Assembly: GCF_016900655.1 (NCBI RefSeq)
Contig: NZ_JACJKH010000021.1
Span: forward strand, 1 to 63,979
Length of the DNA stretch: 63,979 nucleotides
Reading direction: 5' to 3'
Source: Drancourtella massiliensis
GTDB lineage: Bacteria; Bacillota; Clostridia; Lachnospirales; Lachnospiraceae
Shown here one piece after another: positions 15,948-25,115 of this stretch (position 1 is the first letter of the stretch; each line of letters opens with the position of its first letter). A program made the translations under genes and the position numbers. Below the pieces are notes generated by a model. It was not told the DNA's origin. It worked only from the letters and a program-made list of their open reading frames with translations, and ran no database searches.

Positions 15948-17259
15948 TGGGAAGAAAAAAATTCATTCATTATATTTTGAACTGATCCGCCTGCTTCTGG
16001 TATCAGCAACAGTTTCTCTTTTGTTTTTTTTCATATTGAACCGGGCGGGGGAAAATCTGCTTACATTTTATTTTTATGAAAGTGATTATGTACAGAAAGC
16101 AAGTGACCATTCCATCAAAAATCTCCAGGAATATGTTACAGAAAACCATGTTTCCTCCAATGATTCTGAAAAGCTGACGAAATGGGTGAATGAACAGAAA
16201 ATCGTTGCAATCAGTGTCTATAAGGAGGAACTTCTGACATATGATTCTCTGTATCCGGATGAAGAAGTGGAGAATGCCGCAATAGAAGGCGGGTATTATG
16301 AGTGGGAGTCTTACTATACAGTTGAATTTTCGGACGGAACCGCAGATGTATTTCTGTATGGATTCTTTTCCTACCAGTTTTACAGCTATGCGCTGATTGC
16401 CGAGATTCTGCTTGCTGTGGCGTTGTTTATTATGACAGCGGTACTGGGGATCCGTAAACCTGTAAAATATATTGGAAAGCTGAAAGAAGAATGTGAGATT
16501 CTGGGAAATGGCGATCTGGAATATCAGATTTCGGTAATAGGAAAGGATGAGCTTGCCGATCTTGCGTCCGGAATGGATCACATGCGCAGGGCTTTGAAAG
16601 AAAGTATAGAAAAAGAAGAAGAACTGTCCCGGGCAAATCGGAGAATGATTACGGAAATGTCCCACGATCTGAGAACACCGCTCACTTCTTTGCTTCTCTA
16701 TACAGATATTCTGGCGAAAAAAGAGATCCATGATATGGAGCAGATCCGGGAATACATCCGCAAAATTGACCGGAAAGCCCACCAGATCAAAGTTATGTCG
16801 GACCATATTTTTGAGTATGCCCTCGTAACAGAAGATATGGAAGTCAGGACCGGAGAGCCGGAAAGCCTGGACAGCATCTTTTATGATCCGCTCTCTGAGA
16901 TGGCGGGGTATCTGGAAGAAAAAGGCTACAGAGTCGATGTCGAATGGAAAGACGAGGATGGGAAAATCTGTGTGGATCCGGAATACATCAACCGGATTCT
17001 GGATAATCTCGTCTCTAATATTGTAAAATACGCAGATCCGGAAGAACCTGTCCGGATTCGGACAGTCTGCAGGGATTCCTGTCTGGGGATCTGTTTTTCC
17101 AACCGGATCTTGCGGGAAACGGACGAAAGAAAAGAGAGTACGAAAATCGGGCTTCACAACATTCGGAAGATGATGAAAAAAATGCGGGGAGTTTCCGAGG
17201 TATGTCAGGAAGACGGCATGTTCTTTCTGACGATACTCTTTCCAAGAACAGAAGAATAG
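15940..17259 (+). CDS. Sensor histidine kinase (system 1)
   Basis: A 439-residue membrane kinase. There are two membrane segments (about 13-35 and 148-170) flanking a roughly 110-residue outside sensor domain of unknown type. A HAMP-like linker, the DHp helix with His242 in EMSHDLRTPLTSLL, and an ATPase domain with the N-box DNLVSNIVKYA follow. The ATP lid is unusual: the G-rich boxes are reduced to STKIGLHNIRKMM, with no clear D-x-G-x-G motif, so ATP binding may be altered. It partners the regulator at 15255. A terminator follows at 17263. Confidence 0.88.
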   Translation: MDNGKKKIHSLYFELIRLLLVSATVSLLFFFILNRAGENLLTFYFYESDYVQKASDHSIKNLQEYVTENHVSSNDSEKLTKWVNEQKIVAISVYKEELLTYDSLYPDEEVENAAIEGGYYEWESYYTVEFSDGTADVFLYGFFSYQFYSYALIAEILLAVALFIMTAVLGIRKPVKYIGKLKEECEILGNGDLEYQISVIGKDELADLASGMDHMRRALKESIEKEEELSRANRRMITEMSHDLRTPLTSLLLYTDILAKKEIHDMEQIREYIRKIDRKAHQIKVMSDHIFEYALVTEDMEVRTGEPESLDSIFYDPLSEMAGYLEEKGYRVDVEWKDEDGKICVDPEYINRILDNLVSNIVKYADPEEPVRIRTVCRDSCLGICFSNRILRETDERKESTKIGLHNIRKMMKKMRGVSEVCQEDGMFFLTILFPRTEE

Positions 17260-17262
17260 AGC

Positions 17263-17306
17263 AAATCCTGCCGGGAGATATGATGTTTCCACAGGCAGGA
17301 TTTTTT
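17263..17306 (+). terminator. Terminator of two-component system 1
   Basis: AAATCCTGCC (17263-17272) pairs with GGCAGGATTT (17294-17303), then further T residues. Confidence 0.85.
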
Positions 17307-17330
17307 CGTGTACCCGGGAAAGCTCTGAAC

Positions 17331-17472
17331 AAAAAAAGGAGGAGCCGTCCTGGCGGCTCCTGAAGGAAGAGAGAAAAATCTATCTAAAAAAATCTAAATG
17401 TCTAGGCGAAGGACAACAATCACAAAGAATTAGGAACTCTTTCCAACTGTTGTCTTCTTCTTCTCTGAAGAT
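17331..17472 (-). ncRNA. Candidate small RNA with intrinsic terminator
   Basis: The 360-base gap 17260-17621 has no gene, but the minus strand reads as a small transcript. A TATACT box (17484-17479) with weak -35 support comes first. A stem follows: GAAGACAACA against TGTTGTCCTTC, with one bulged base and an inner AAAGA/TCTTT hairpin. A strong terminator ends it: AGGAGCCG (17361-17354) with CGGCTCCT (17347-17340), then a T-run. The plus strand has no T-run after this hairpin, which argues for the minus strand. I do not recognise an RNA family. No open frame of convincing length is present. Confidence 0.5.
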
Positions 17473-17621
17473 GTTTATAGTATAGCGCACAAATGTGAGT
17501 AATTTATGTCTCCGCGATGAAGGATTTATAAAAGAACTTAAGAAAATATAAACATCATCTGAATGATTTGGAAAGCTTGCAGATACAATAAAAGGAAACA
17601 GGTTTTCCGGAGGATGAAGAA

Positions 17622-18524
17622 GTGAGAAAGAAGAGAAGAATAGTCATATATCTGTTTGTTCTGGCGCTTTTGGCAGGTATGTCTGTTATCTGGATTCTGG
17701 GCAGAAAAGCAGAGAATCCGGAACAGAATAATACGGAAACAGTATCCGGAAACATGGAGGTGCACTTTCTGGATGCAGGACAGGGGGACAGCATTCTTGT
17801 GCGGTCGGAGAATGAAAATTTACTGATTGATGCAGGGACCAATGAGGATGAAGAAATGGTCGTTTCCTATTTAAAAGAACAGGGGGTAGAAAAGCTTGAT
17901 TATGTCATTGCCACACATCCTCATATTGATCATATCGGCGGGATGGATGCTGTAATTGAAACCTTTCCGGTGGGAACCTGTTTCCTTCCGGAAGAAACGT
18001 ATGATACAGAAAGCTTTCAAGAAGTTCTTACCGCGCTGGATGAAGCGGACGTAAAGATCAGACATCCTGAGTTTATGGAAAACTATGAAATAGGAAGCGG
18101 CAGATTTGTATTTATCACGCCGGATTCTGAAAAACAGTATGAAGATATCAACGATTCATCACTCGGGATTCGTCTGACAAATGGTGTACACAGCTTCCTT
18201 TTATGCGGAGACATCAGTCAGAGAATCGAAAAAGAGATCCTGAAATCCGGGATCTCAATCCGCTCGGATGTCATGAAACTGAATCATCATGGAAGCCGGG
18301 ACGCCAACTCATGGAAGTTTTTAAAAGCGGCATCTCCTTCTTTTGTCGTGATAACCTGCGGCACCAGAAATGAGTTCGGACATCCACATGAGAAAGTCAT
18401 GAAACGGGTGGAGAAACTGGGGGCAGGTGTTTTCCGGACCGACCTTCAGGGAACCATCGTGTTTGAAAGTGACGGGGAAGCTCTGAAATGCAGCACCGGT
18501 CCGGAGGAAGGAAGCAGAAAATAA
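17622..18524 (+). CDS. Secreted or anchored MBL-fold hydrolase, ComEC-C-terminal type
   Basis: A 300-residue protein with an N-terminal membrane anchor (residues 6-25) and a metallo-beta-lactamase domain (about 43-290). Metal-binding motif: ATHPHIDHIGG (H-x-H-x-D-H), preceded by LDAGQGDSILV and LIDAGTN; later HHGSRDAN and the GHPHEKV segment match the C-terminal domain of ComEC/Rec2 and related stand-alone hydrolases. These may degrade nucleic acid or phosphoesters outside the membrane; substrate is unproved. It starts at GTG 17622 with CGGAGG upstream; an ATG at 17614 is out of frame. It stands between two two-component systems. Confidence 0.85.
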   Translation: MRKKRRIVIYLFVLALLAGMSVIWILGRKAENPEQNNTETVSGNMEVHFLDAGQGDSILVRSENENLLIDAGTNEDEEMVVSYLKEQGVEKLDYVIATHPHIDHIGGMDAVIETFPVGTCFLPEETYDTESFQEVLTALDEADVKIRHPEFMENYEIGSGRFVFITPDSEKQYEDINDSSLGIRLTNGVHSFLLCGDISQRIEKEILKSGISIRSDVMKLNHHGSRDANSWKFLKAASPSFVVITCGTRNEFGHPHEKVMKRVEKLGAGVFRTDLQGTIVFESDGEALKCSTGPEEGSRK

Positions 18525-18604
18525 GATTGTACACAAAAAGGACATAATTATCTGTTAAAATACAGAAAATAGATAGATTATCGAGAAGAAGGGATGAATT
18601 GTTT

Positions 18605-19288
18605 ATGGAGCATATTAAGATACTGGTGGTGGATGACGAAAGCAGAATGCGCAAGCTTGTCAGAGACTTCCTGGAAAGAGCCGGATTCCAGGTGCTTGAA
18701 GCAGGAGACGGGATGGATGCGCTGGATGTTTTTTACGATAATCAGGATATCGGACTTATTATTCTGGATGTGATGATGCCGAAGATGGATGGATGGGAAG
18801 TATGCAGGGAGATCCGCAAGGAGTCCAAAGTTCCGATCATCATGCTGACGGCAAGAGGAGAAGAGCGGGATGAGCTGAATGGGTTTGAACTTGGCGTCGA
18901 TGAGTACATTTCCAAGCCGTTCAGTCCGAAAATCCTTGTGGCCCGTGTCAATGCGCTCTTAAGAAGGACGAGCGGACTTGCCATGGATCAGACGGTTTCT
19001 GCAGGAGGTATTGAGATTGACAAGGCAGCCCATATCGTGAAAATTGACGGCAATCCGGTCGATTTAAGTTTCAAGGAGTTTGAGCTTCTTACCTATTTTA
19101 TGGAAAATCAGGGGATTGCCCTGTCCAGAGAGAAGATTTTGAACAATGTATGGAACTACGATTATTTCGGAGATGCCAGAACGATTGATACTCACGTGAA
19201 GAAGCTTCGAAACAAGCTGGGGGACAAAGGCGAGTATATCCGGACCATCTGGGGGATGGGCTACAAATTTGAGGTTGCAAAATCATGA
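18605..19288 (+). CDS. OmpR-family response regulator (system 2)
   Basis: A 227-residue regulator. The receiver has Asp10-Asp11, phosphoacceptor Asp55 in LIILDVMMPKMDG, Thr in MLTARG and Lys in SKPFSP. The C-terminal winged helix has FKEFELLTYFMENQG and DTHVKKLRNKLG ... IWGMGYKFE. I chose the ATG at 18605; a TTG two codons upstream is better spaced from AGAAGGG (18587-18593) and could be used. It overlaps the following kinase by 4 bases (ATGA). Confidence 0.92.
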   Translation: MEHIKILVVDDESRMRKLVRDFLERAGFQVLEAGDGMDALDVFYDNQDIGLIILDVMMPKMDGWEVCREIRKESKVPIIMLTARGEERDELNGFELGVDEYISKPFSPKILVARVNALLRRTSGLAMDQTVSAGGIEIDKAAHIVKIDGNPVDLSFKEFELLTYFMENQGIALSREKILNNVWNYDYFGDARTIDTHVKKLRNKLGDKGEYIRTIWGMGYKFEVAKS

Positions 19289-20754
19289 AAAAATTTGGAG
19301 CAAAGCTCTCTATCCGAAAAAAGATGATGTTCATTTTTGTCGGACTGATTCTTTTTCTTCTGATTCTTCTTGTGTTTGTAAACGGTACATTTGCAGAATG
19401 GTACTATATGGCAAATAAACGGTCGGACTTAGTGAGTATTTATAAGGAAATCAGCAAGGTGCAGGAGAAGGATCTTCTGGGAAACGACTCGGAAGTGCTG
19501 AAACTGAACCGTATGACCGAGAGAAATAATGTTTCCGTCCTTTTGATTGACAGTTCCATGAGGGTACAGTATGCGAACGTCTATGATGTGAGCATCCTGA
19601 TAGATCAGGTTCAGGATTATGTGCTCGGCAACAAGCCGCCGCTGCTTGACAGCGGGGACTACCTGATTACAAGGGCGAGAGATGTGATGAGCGGAGCGGA
19701 ATACCTGGAAATGTGGGCACAGTTTGATAATTCCAATTATCTGCTGATGCGGTGTTCCCTTGACAGTATCCGCTCTAATGTGTCGATTTCCAACCAGTTT
19801 ATTTTCTATATCGGTATTCTGATTCTTGCGATTGGAATTATTCTTGTTTGGTTTTTCTCAAGAAGAATTTCGGAGCCGCTTCTGGAACTGGCGGAGCTGT
19901 CAAAAAAGATGGCAAAGCTTGATTTTGACGCAAAATATACAAGAGGCGGAGCAGACGAGATCGGAATTCTTGGAGAAAGTTTTAATACGATGTCAGATGA
20001 GCTGAAAGACAAGATTTCCGAATTAAAGACAGCCAACTATGAACTGCAAAGAGACATCAAAAAGAAGGAACAGGTAGAGACCATGCGTACAGAGTTTATC
20101 GGGAATGTATCGCATGAACTGAAAACACCGATTGCACTGATCCAGGGATATGCGGAAGGTTTGAAAGACGGGATCACGGATGATCCGGAAAGTATGGAGT
20201 TTTACTGCGATGTCATTATTGATGAGGCCAACAAGATGAACAGGATGGTGAAAAACCTTCTGACGTTGAACCAGCTGGAACAGGGCAGAGACGATACCCA
20301 GTTTGAACGGATCGATATCACAAGCCTGATCCGGGGTGTGGTGCAGAGCCTTGAAATCATGGCAAAGCAGAAAGAAGCGGATATCCGTATGAATACCCAG
20401 GAGCCGGTTTTTGTATGGGCAGATGAGTTCAAGGTAGAACAGGTTGTGCGAAACTATGTAAGCAATGCCCTGAACCATGTGGATGAAAACCGGATCGTGG
20501 ATATCCGGATTGAAGAGCGGGATGGTAAGATACGGATCAGCGTCTTCAATACAGGGGAGCCGATACCGGAGGAGGATATCGAACACATCTGGGAGAAATT
20601 TTATAAAGTGGACAAGGCAAGAACCAGAGAATATGGAGGAAATGGAATCGGACTTTCGATTGTCAAGGCCATCATGGAATCCTTCCATCAGAATTACGGG
20701 GTAAAAAATTATGAAAACGGAGTACAGTTCTGGTTTGAACTTGACAAAAAGTAA
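19285..20754 (+). CDS. Sensor histidine kinase with HAMP domain (system 2)
   Basis: A 489-residue kinase: membrane segment at about 14-36, an outside sensor domain of about 130 residues, second segment at about 172-194, HAMP linker (RRISEPLLELAELSKKMAKLDFDAKY) and coiled coil to about 260. His277 lies in NVSHELKTPIALIQGYAEGL, and the ATPase domain has NYVSNALNHV and YGGNGIGLSIVKAI. All boxes are intact, unlike system 1. It forms an operon with the regulator at 18605 and ends at a terminator. The architecture resembles cell-envelope or antibiotic-sensing kinases; the signal is unknown. Confidence 0.93.
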   Translation: MKKFGAKLSIRKKMMFIFVGLILFLLILLVFVNGTFAEWYYMANKRSDLVSIYKEISKVQEKDLLGNDSEVLKLNRMTERNNVSVLLIDSSMRVQYANVYDVSILIDQVQDYVLGNKPPLLDSGDYLITRARDVMSGAEYLEMWAQFDNSNYLLMRCSLDSIRSNVSISNQFIFYIGILILAIGIILVWFFSRRISEPLLELAELSKKMAKLDFDAKYTRGGADEIGILGESFNTMSDELKDKISELKTANYELQRDIKKKEQVETMRTEFIGNVSHELKTPIALIQGYAEGLKDGITDDPESMEFYCDVIIDEANKMNRMVKNLLTLNQLEQGRDDTQFERIDITSLIRGVVQSLEIMAKQKEADIRMNTQEPVFVWADEFKVEQVVRNYVSNALNHVDENRIVDIRIEERDGKIRISVFNTGEPIPEEDIEHIWEKFYKVDKARTREYGGNGIGLSIVKAIMESFHQNYGVKNYENGVQFWFELDKK

Positions 20755-20783
20755 AAATGCGGGCGTGTCCCGCATTTTTACAT
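20751..20783 (+). terminator. Terminator of two-component system 2
   Basis: GTAAAAATGCGGG (20751-20763) and CCCGCATTTTTAC (20769-20781) form a perfect 13-bp stem that starts at the stop codon of the kinase. Confidence 0.9.
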
Positions 20784-20835
20784 TTTCTTTTTGAAAGGGG
20801 TGTGTTAAACTTAGAAAGATAAGGAGTGGATAACA

Positions 20836-21450
20836 ATGATTGCATTGATTGATTATGACGCAGGAAATATGAGAAGTGTGGAGAAGGCGCTTGATTTTCT
20901 TGGAGAGAAGCCGGTTGTCACACGAAAACGGGAGGAGATACTGGGAGCAGACCGGATTATCCTTCCGGGAGTCGGGTCTTTTGGAGACGCGATGCACAAT
21001 CTGGAAGCATTTGGACTGACAGAGGTGATCAAAGAGGCGGTAGAAAAGAAAATTCCGCTGCTTGGAATCTGCCTTGGCATGCAGGTCCTTTTTGAAAAGA
21101 GCGAGGAAAGTCCGGGCGTGAAAGGTCTTGGAATTTTAGAAGGTGAGATTGTCAGGTTCCCGAAGACGGAAGGGCTTAAGATTCCGCATATGGGCTGGAA
21201 TTCTCTTTCCTGTTCGAAGGACGGCAGGCTGTTTGAGGGACTTGAGGAGAATCCTTATGTATATTTTGTCCACTCATACTATCTGAAAGCGAAAGATCCA
21301 AAGATCGTAAAAGCAACTGCCGAATATGGAGTGACGATTCATGCCTCGGTGGAGAAGGGCAGCGTCTTCGGATGCCAGTTCCACCCGGAAAAGAGCGGCG
21401 GGACAGGGCTTCATATTCTGAAAAATTTCATAGAAAGACAGGGGGAGTAG
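20836..21450 (+). CDS. hisH: Imidazole glycerol phosphate synthase, glutaminase subunit
   Basis: A 204-residue class I glutamine amidotransferase. The nucleophile cysteine is in LGICLGMQVLFE, and the His/Glu pair is in FGCQFHPEKSG. It releases ammonia from glutamine and channels it to HisF for histidine synthesis, with AICAR produced for purine synthesis. The start has AAGGAGTG upstream. It lies 3 bases before hisF. The other his genes are not in the window, so this pair is separated from any main his operon. Confidence 0.95.
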   Translation: MIALIDYDAGNMRSVEKALDFLGEKPVVTRKREEILGADRIILPGVGSFGDAMHNLEAFGLTEVIKEAVEKKIPLLGICLGMQVLFEKSEESPGVKGLGILEGEIVRFPKTEGLKIPHMGWNSLSCSKDGRLFEGLEENPYVYFVHSYYLKAKDPKIVKATAEYGVTIHASVEKGSVFGCQFHPEKSGGTGLHILKNFIERQGE

Positions 21451-21453
21451 CAG

Positions 21454-22215
21454 ATGTTTACGAAGAGAATTATTCCATGTCTGGACGTGAACAATGGACG
21501 GGTTGTAAAGGGAGTCAACTTTGTAGATTTAAGAGACGCCGGAGATCCGGTGGAAGTCGCAAAGGTTTATGATAAAGAAGGGGCGGACGAACTGGTATTT
21601 CTGGATATTACCGCTTCCTCTGATGCAAGAAATACAGTCGTTGACATGGTAGAACAGGTGGCTGAGAATGTCTTTATTCCGTTTACGGTTGGCGGCGGAA
21701 TCCGTACAGTGGAGGACTTCCGGACGATTTTAAGAGCCGGGGCGGACAAGATTTCCATCAATTCCTCTGCGCTGAATACTCCGGATCTGATCTCGGACGC
21801 GGCGTACAAGTTCGGGAGCCAGTGCGTGGTGGTCGCCATCGACGCGAAGAAGCGTGCGGATGGAAGCGGATGGAATGTATACAAAAACGGCGGAAGGATC
21901 GACACCGGCCGGGATGCTGTGGAGTGGGCCATGGAGGCCGAGCGGCGCGGCGCAGGGGAAATTCTTCTGACGAGTATGGACGGAGACGGGACGAAGGCAG
22001 GATATGACCTGAACGTGACAAGACAGATTGCGGATGCGGTGTCGATTCCGGTGATTGCTTCCGGAGGAGCAGGAGAGCTGTCCCATTTCTATGACGCGTT
22101 CAGCGAGGGACATGCGGATGCGGCTCTGGCGGCATCGCTGTTCCACTATAAAGAGCTTACGATCCGGGAAGTCAAGGAGTATCTGAGGGACAAAGGAATC
22201 CCGGTCAGACTCTGA
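21454..22215 (+). CDS. hisF: Imidazole glycerol phosphate synthase, cyclase subunit
   Basis: A 253-residue (beta/alpha)8 barrel. Catalytic Asp near 11 is in [14 protein letters not shown] and the second is near 130 in VVVAIDAKK; phosphate loops are [10 protein letters not shown] and ASGGAGE. With HisH it converts PRFAR and ammonia to imidazole glycerol phosphate and AICAR. Length is normal. It is coupled to hisH upstream and separated by 14 bases from ung downstream. Confidence 0.96.
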   Translation: MFTKRIIPCLDVNNGRVVKGVNFVDLRDAGDPVEVAKVYDKEGADELVFLDITASSDARNTVVDMVEQVAENVFIPFTVGGGIRTVEDFRTILRAGADKISINSSALNTPDLISDAAYKFGSQCVVVAIDAKKRADGSGWNVYKNGGRIDTGRDAVEWAMEAERRGAGEILLTSMDGDGTKAGYDLNVTRQIADAVSIPVIASGGAGELSHFYDAFSEGHADAALAASLFHYKELTIREVKEYLRDKGIPVRL

Positions 22216-22229
22216 TGTGAGGAGGCAGC

Positions 22230-22904
22230 ATGGCAGCAATTCAGAATGACTGGCTGGATGCTCTGAAGGAGGAGTTCAGACAGCCTTACTATAAAAAATT
22301 ATTTCAGACGGTCAACGAGGAGTACCGGACGAGGCAGATTTTCCCGCCGGCGGACGACATTTTCAATGCGTTCCACCTGACGCCGCTTCATGAGGTGAAG
22401 GTGGTGATACTGGGACAGGATCCGTATCACGGAGAGGGGCAGGCACACGGGCTCTGCTTTTCCGTAAGGCCGGGAGTGGACATTCCGCCTTCTCTTGTCA
22501 ATATTTATCAGGAGCTTCACGATGATCTGGGATGCACGATCCCGAATCACGGATGCCTCACCAAATGGGCGAAGCAGGGAGTGCTGCTTTTGAATACGGT
22601 ACTGACAGTACGGGCGCATCAGGCCAATTCCCACAAGGGAATCGGATGGGAAGAGTTTACGGACGCGGCGATCCGGAAATTAAATGAGCAGGACCGGCCG
22701 ATCGTCTTTATGCTGTGGGGAAGACCGGCCCAGGCGAAGAAATCCATGCTTCACAATCCTAAGCATCTGATTCTGGAGGCCCCGCATCCGAGTCCGCTTT
22801 CCGCATACCGGGGATTTTTCGGAAGCAGGCCGTTCAGTCAGGCCAACCGGTTTCTGGAGGCACAGGGGGTAGAGCCTGTGGACTGGCAGATTGAGCCGAT
22901 GTAA
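22230..22904 (+). CDS. ung: Uracil-DNA glycosylase
   Basis: A 224-residue family 1 uracil-DNA glycosylase. The water-activating Asp is in ILGQDPYHGEGQAHGL, the uracil-binding region is in GVLLLNTVLTV, and the DNA-intercalating loop is HPSPLSAYRGFFG. It removes uracil from DNA in base-excision repair. The start follows GTGAGGAGG. It lies in one run with hisHF upstream and an ArsR gene 18 bases downstream, probably a shared transcript without functional link. Confidence 0.96.
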   Translation: MAAIQNDWLDALKEEFRQPYYKKLFQTVNEEYRTRQIFPPADDIFNAFHLTPLHEVKVVILGQDPYHGEGQAHGLCFSVRPGVDIPPSLVNIYQELHDDLGCTIPNHGCLTKWAKQGVLLLNTVLTVRAHQANSHKGIGWEEFTDAAIRKLNEQDRPIVFMLWGRPAQAKKSMLHNPKHLILEAPHPSPLSAYRGFFGSRPFSQANRFLEAQGVEPVDWQIEPM

Positions 22905-22922
22905 GAAAAGGGAGTATGATGT

Positions 22923-23294
22923 ATGAGCAGAAAAATTGATTGTATGGAGACAGAGTGCTGTGACTGTATCGAGATCCACGGGGACTGTATCAAGAAGGTC
23001 ATGGAACGGATGCCTGCGGAAGAGACACTGAATGATCTGGCCGCCCTGTTTAAGGTGTTCGGAGATCCGACGAGAGTGAAGATTCTCTATGTGCTCTTTC
23101 AGTCAGAGCTTTGTGTCTGTGATCTGGCGGAGGTACTGCATATGACACAGTCTGCGATTTCGCATCAGCTTCGGATTTTAAAGCAGATGAAACTGGTTAA
23201 GAGCAGACGTGAGGGGAAGACGGTGTTTTATTCGCTGGCGGATGACCATATACAGACAATTATGAATCAGGGAATGGAACACATACTGGAATAA
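22923..23294 (+). CDS. ArsR/SmtB family metal-responsive regulator
   Basis: A 123-residue winged-helix regulator. The core is LAALFKVFGDPTRVKILYVLFQSELCVCDLAEVL, with TQSAISHQLRILKQMKLVKSRREGKTVFYSL as recognition helix and wing. It has CVCDL in helix alpha3 plus several N-terminal cysteines (CMETECCDC, GDC), the pattern of CadC/ArsR-type sensors that bind soft metals such as cadmium, lead or zinc. The expected partner efflux pump is not adjacent; the next gene is a TPR lipoprotein, so its targets must lie elsewhere or differ. Confidence 0.9.
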   Translation: MSRKIDCMETECCDCIEIHGDCIKKVMERMPAEETLNDLAALFKVFGDPTRVKILYVLFQSELCVCDLAEVLHMTQSAISHQLRILKQMKLVKSRREGKTVFYSLADDHIQTIMNQGMEHILE

Positions 23295-23334
23295 GAACAG
23301 GGAATCATAAAGAAAGATAAGGGTGACAAGGGAA

Positions 23335-23871
23335 ATGAAAAAGCGAGTTGGAATGATTATGGCGGCATGTCTTTTATCCTTTACGATGACAGGATGTGCC
23401 ACACAGATTGATAAAGGGAAATCCCTTCTTGAGGAGGGAAACTATGAGCAGGCCGCCGAGGCTTTTGAAAAAGCTTCGAAGGATTCCGATATGGAACAGG
23501 AAGCATACCGGGGGCTTGGCATCAGCTATTACGAGCTGGAGCAGTATGACAAGGCGGTTTCCGCCTTTGAGTCGGCACTTGAGAAAGGGGCCGAGGCAAC
23601 GCCGGAGCTTTATAATCTGCTTGGAATTTCGTATATGCAGAGCGGCCAGTATGAAAAAGCGGCAGACTCTTTTGAGACCGGCAGCCAGATGGAAGGCGCC
23701 GGGGATGATCTGAAAAAGGAAATGGCCTACAACCAGATCTTCTCTCTGGAAAAGGCAGGAAAGTATACAGAAGCCAGGGAAAAGGCGGACGCATATCTTC
23801 AGACCTGGCCGGATGACGAAGATGTGAAAAAAGAGGCAGAGTTTTTAGAAACACAGGCGGGAAATGAATGA
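23335..23871 (+). CDS. TPR-repeat lipoprotein
   Basis: A 178-residue protein with a lipoprotein signal: MKKRVGMIMAACLLSFTMTGCATQ, with Cys21 in TMTGC. Three to four tetratricopeptide repeats follow (EEGNYEQAAEAFEKAS, ELEQYDKAVSAFESAL, QSGQYEKAADSFETGS and KAGKYTEAREKADAYL). It is probably a surface-anchored protein-protein scaffold. The start at 23335 sits 9 bases after AAGGGTG. It overlaps hflX by 4 bases (ATGA), so translation is coupled, though no functional link is known. Confidence 0.85.
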   Translation: MKKRVGMIMAACLLSFTMTGCATQIDKGKSLLEEGNYEQAAEAFEKASKDSDMEQEAYRGLGISYYELEQYDKAVSAFESALEKGAEATPELYNLLGISYMQSGQYEKAADSFETGSQMEGAGDDLKKEMAYNQIFSLEKAGKYTEAREKADAYLQTWPDDEDVKKEAEFLETQAGNE

Positions 23872-25106
23872 TTGAGACAGGAAGGAAAAAGGAAAAGGTA
23901 ATTCTGGTGGCGGCGGCTCTGGATGATCTGGAAAAGGCAGAGCAGTCGCTGGATGAGCTTGGCGAGCTGGTAAAGACAGCGGGAGCGGAAGTGGCCGGAC
24001 AGATGATCCAGCTAAGAGACGCGGTTCACCCGGGGACTTATATCGGAAGCGGGAAGCTCGACGAGTTAAAGTGGCTTGTATGGGAAAAGGAAGCGGACGG
24101 CATTGTCTGTGATGATGAGCTCAGCCCGTCCCAGATCAACAATCTGGAGGAAGTGCTGGACTGTAAGATTATGGACCGGACGCTTGTGATTCTCGATATT
24201 TTTGCGGCCAGAGCATCGACTAAAGAGGGAAAGATTCAGGTAGAACTGGCCCAGTTAAAATACCGGCAGTCGAGACTGACCGGACTTGGAAAGAGTCTTT
24301 CCAGGCTCGGTGGAGGAATCGGGACAAGAGGACCGGGAGAGAAGAAGCTGGAGATGGACCGGAGACTGATCAAAAGCCGGATCGCCCAGCTGAACCGGGA
24401 ACTTGCGGATGTCCGCAGACACCGGGAGGTGACAAGGGAGCAGCGAAGCAGAAACCATATGCCGGTCTGTGCGCTTGTGGGATATACCAATGCCGGAAAG
24501 TCTACGCTGTTAAATACACTGACAGGTGCATCGGTGCTGGAAGAGGACAAGCTGTTTGCAACACTGGATCCGACAACCAGAGTGCTGAATCTTCCGGGAG
24601 GCCAGAAGATTCTTCTTACCGATACGGTCGGATTTATCAGCAAGCTTCCGCATAACCTGATCGAGGCATTCCGCAGTACGCTGGAAGAGGCAAAGTATGC
24701 GGATGTGATTCTCCATGTGGCGGACATGTCCAATCCACAGATGGATGAGCAGATGTATGTAACCTATGAGACACTGGAAGAACTCGGAGTGTTGAACAAG
24801 ACCGTGATTACGGTGTTTAATAAATGTGACAAAGCAGGAGAAGACCTTTTGATCCGGGATTTCAAGTCGGATGCAAGAGTCGTGGTCTCTGCAAAGACAG
24901 GGCAGGGACTGGATACGCTGAAAGAGATTCTGGAAGACTGGATCAGAGAACAGAGAATGGAGATTAAGCGTCTTTATCCGTATGCGGAGGCAGGAAAGAT
25001 TCAGATGATCCGCGCCTACGGAGAAGTGACGAAAGAAGAGTATCAGGCGGATGGAATCTATATTGAAGGATTCGTTCCGAGAGAACTGTACGGAAAAGTG
25101 AATTAG
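23868..25106 (+). CDS. hflX: GTPase HflX
   Basis: A 412-residue ribosome-associated GTPase. The N-terminal HflX domain (about 1-190) has DAVHPGTYIGSGKLDEL and the loop GGGIGTRGPGEKKLE, then a coiled coil. The G domain (about 200-365) has G1 GYTNAGKST, G3 DTVGFI and G4 NKCD. Family members split stalled ribosomes after stress. It is cytoplasmic. It follows the TPR lipoprotein with 4-base overlap and precedes addB by 9 bases. Confidence 0.95.
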   Translation: MIETGRKKEKVILVAAALDDLEKAEQSLDELGELVKTAGAEVAGQMIQLRDAVHPGTYIGSGKLDELKWLVWEKEADGIVCDDELSPSQINNLEEVLDCKIMDRTLVILDIFAARASTKEGKIQVELAQLKYRQSRLTGLGKSLSRLGGGIGTRGPGEKKLEMDRRLIKSRIAQLNRELADVRRHREVTREQRSRNHMPVCALVGYTNAGKSTLLNTLTGASVLEEDKLFATLDPTTRVLNLPGGQKILLTDTVGFISKLPHNLIEAFRSTLEEAKYADVILHVADMSNPQMDEQMYVTYETLEELGVLNKTVITVFNKCDKAGEDLLIRDFKSDARVVVSAKTGQGLDTLKEILEDWIREQRMEIKRLYPYAEAGKIQMIRAYGEVTKEEYQADGIYIEGFVPRELYGKVN

Positions 25107-25115
25107 GAGAATGTC

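Noticed and set aside
16003-17292. A 429-codon minus-strand frame opposite the histidine kinase
   Set aside because: The plus strand encodes a clear kinase. The antisense protein is rich in Phe, His and Ile with no family features.
20836-22215. hisHF as part of a novel pathway
   Set aside because: Both proteins have standard catalytic motifs and length; an isolated hisHF pair can be explained by a scattered his pathway.
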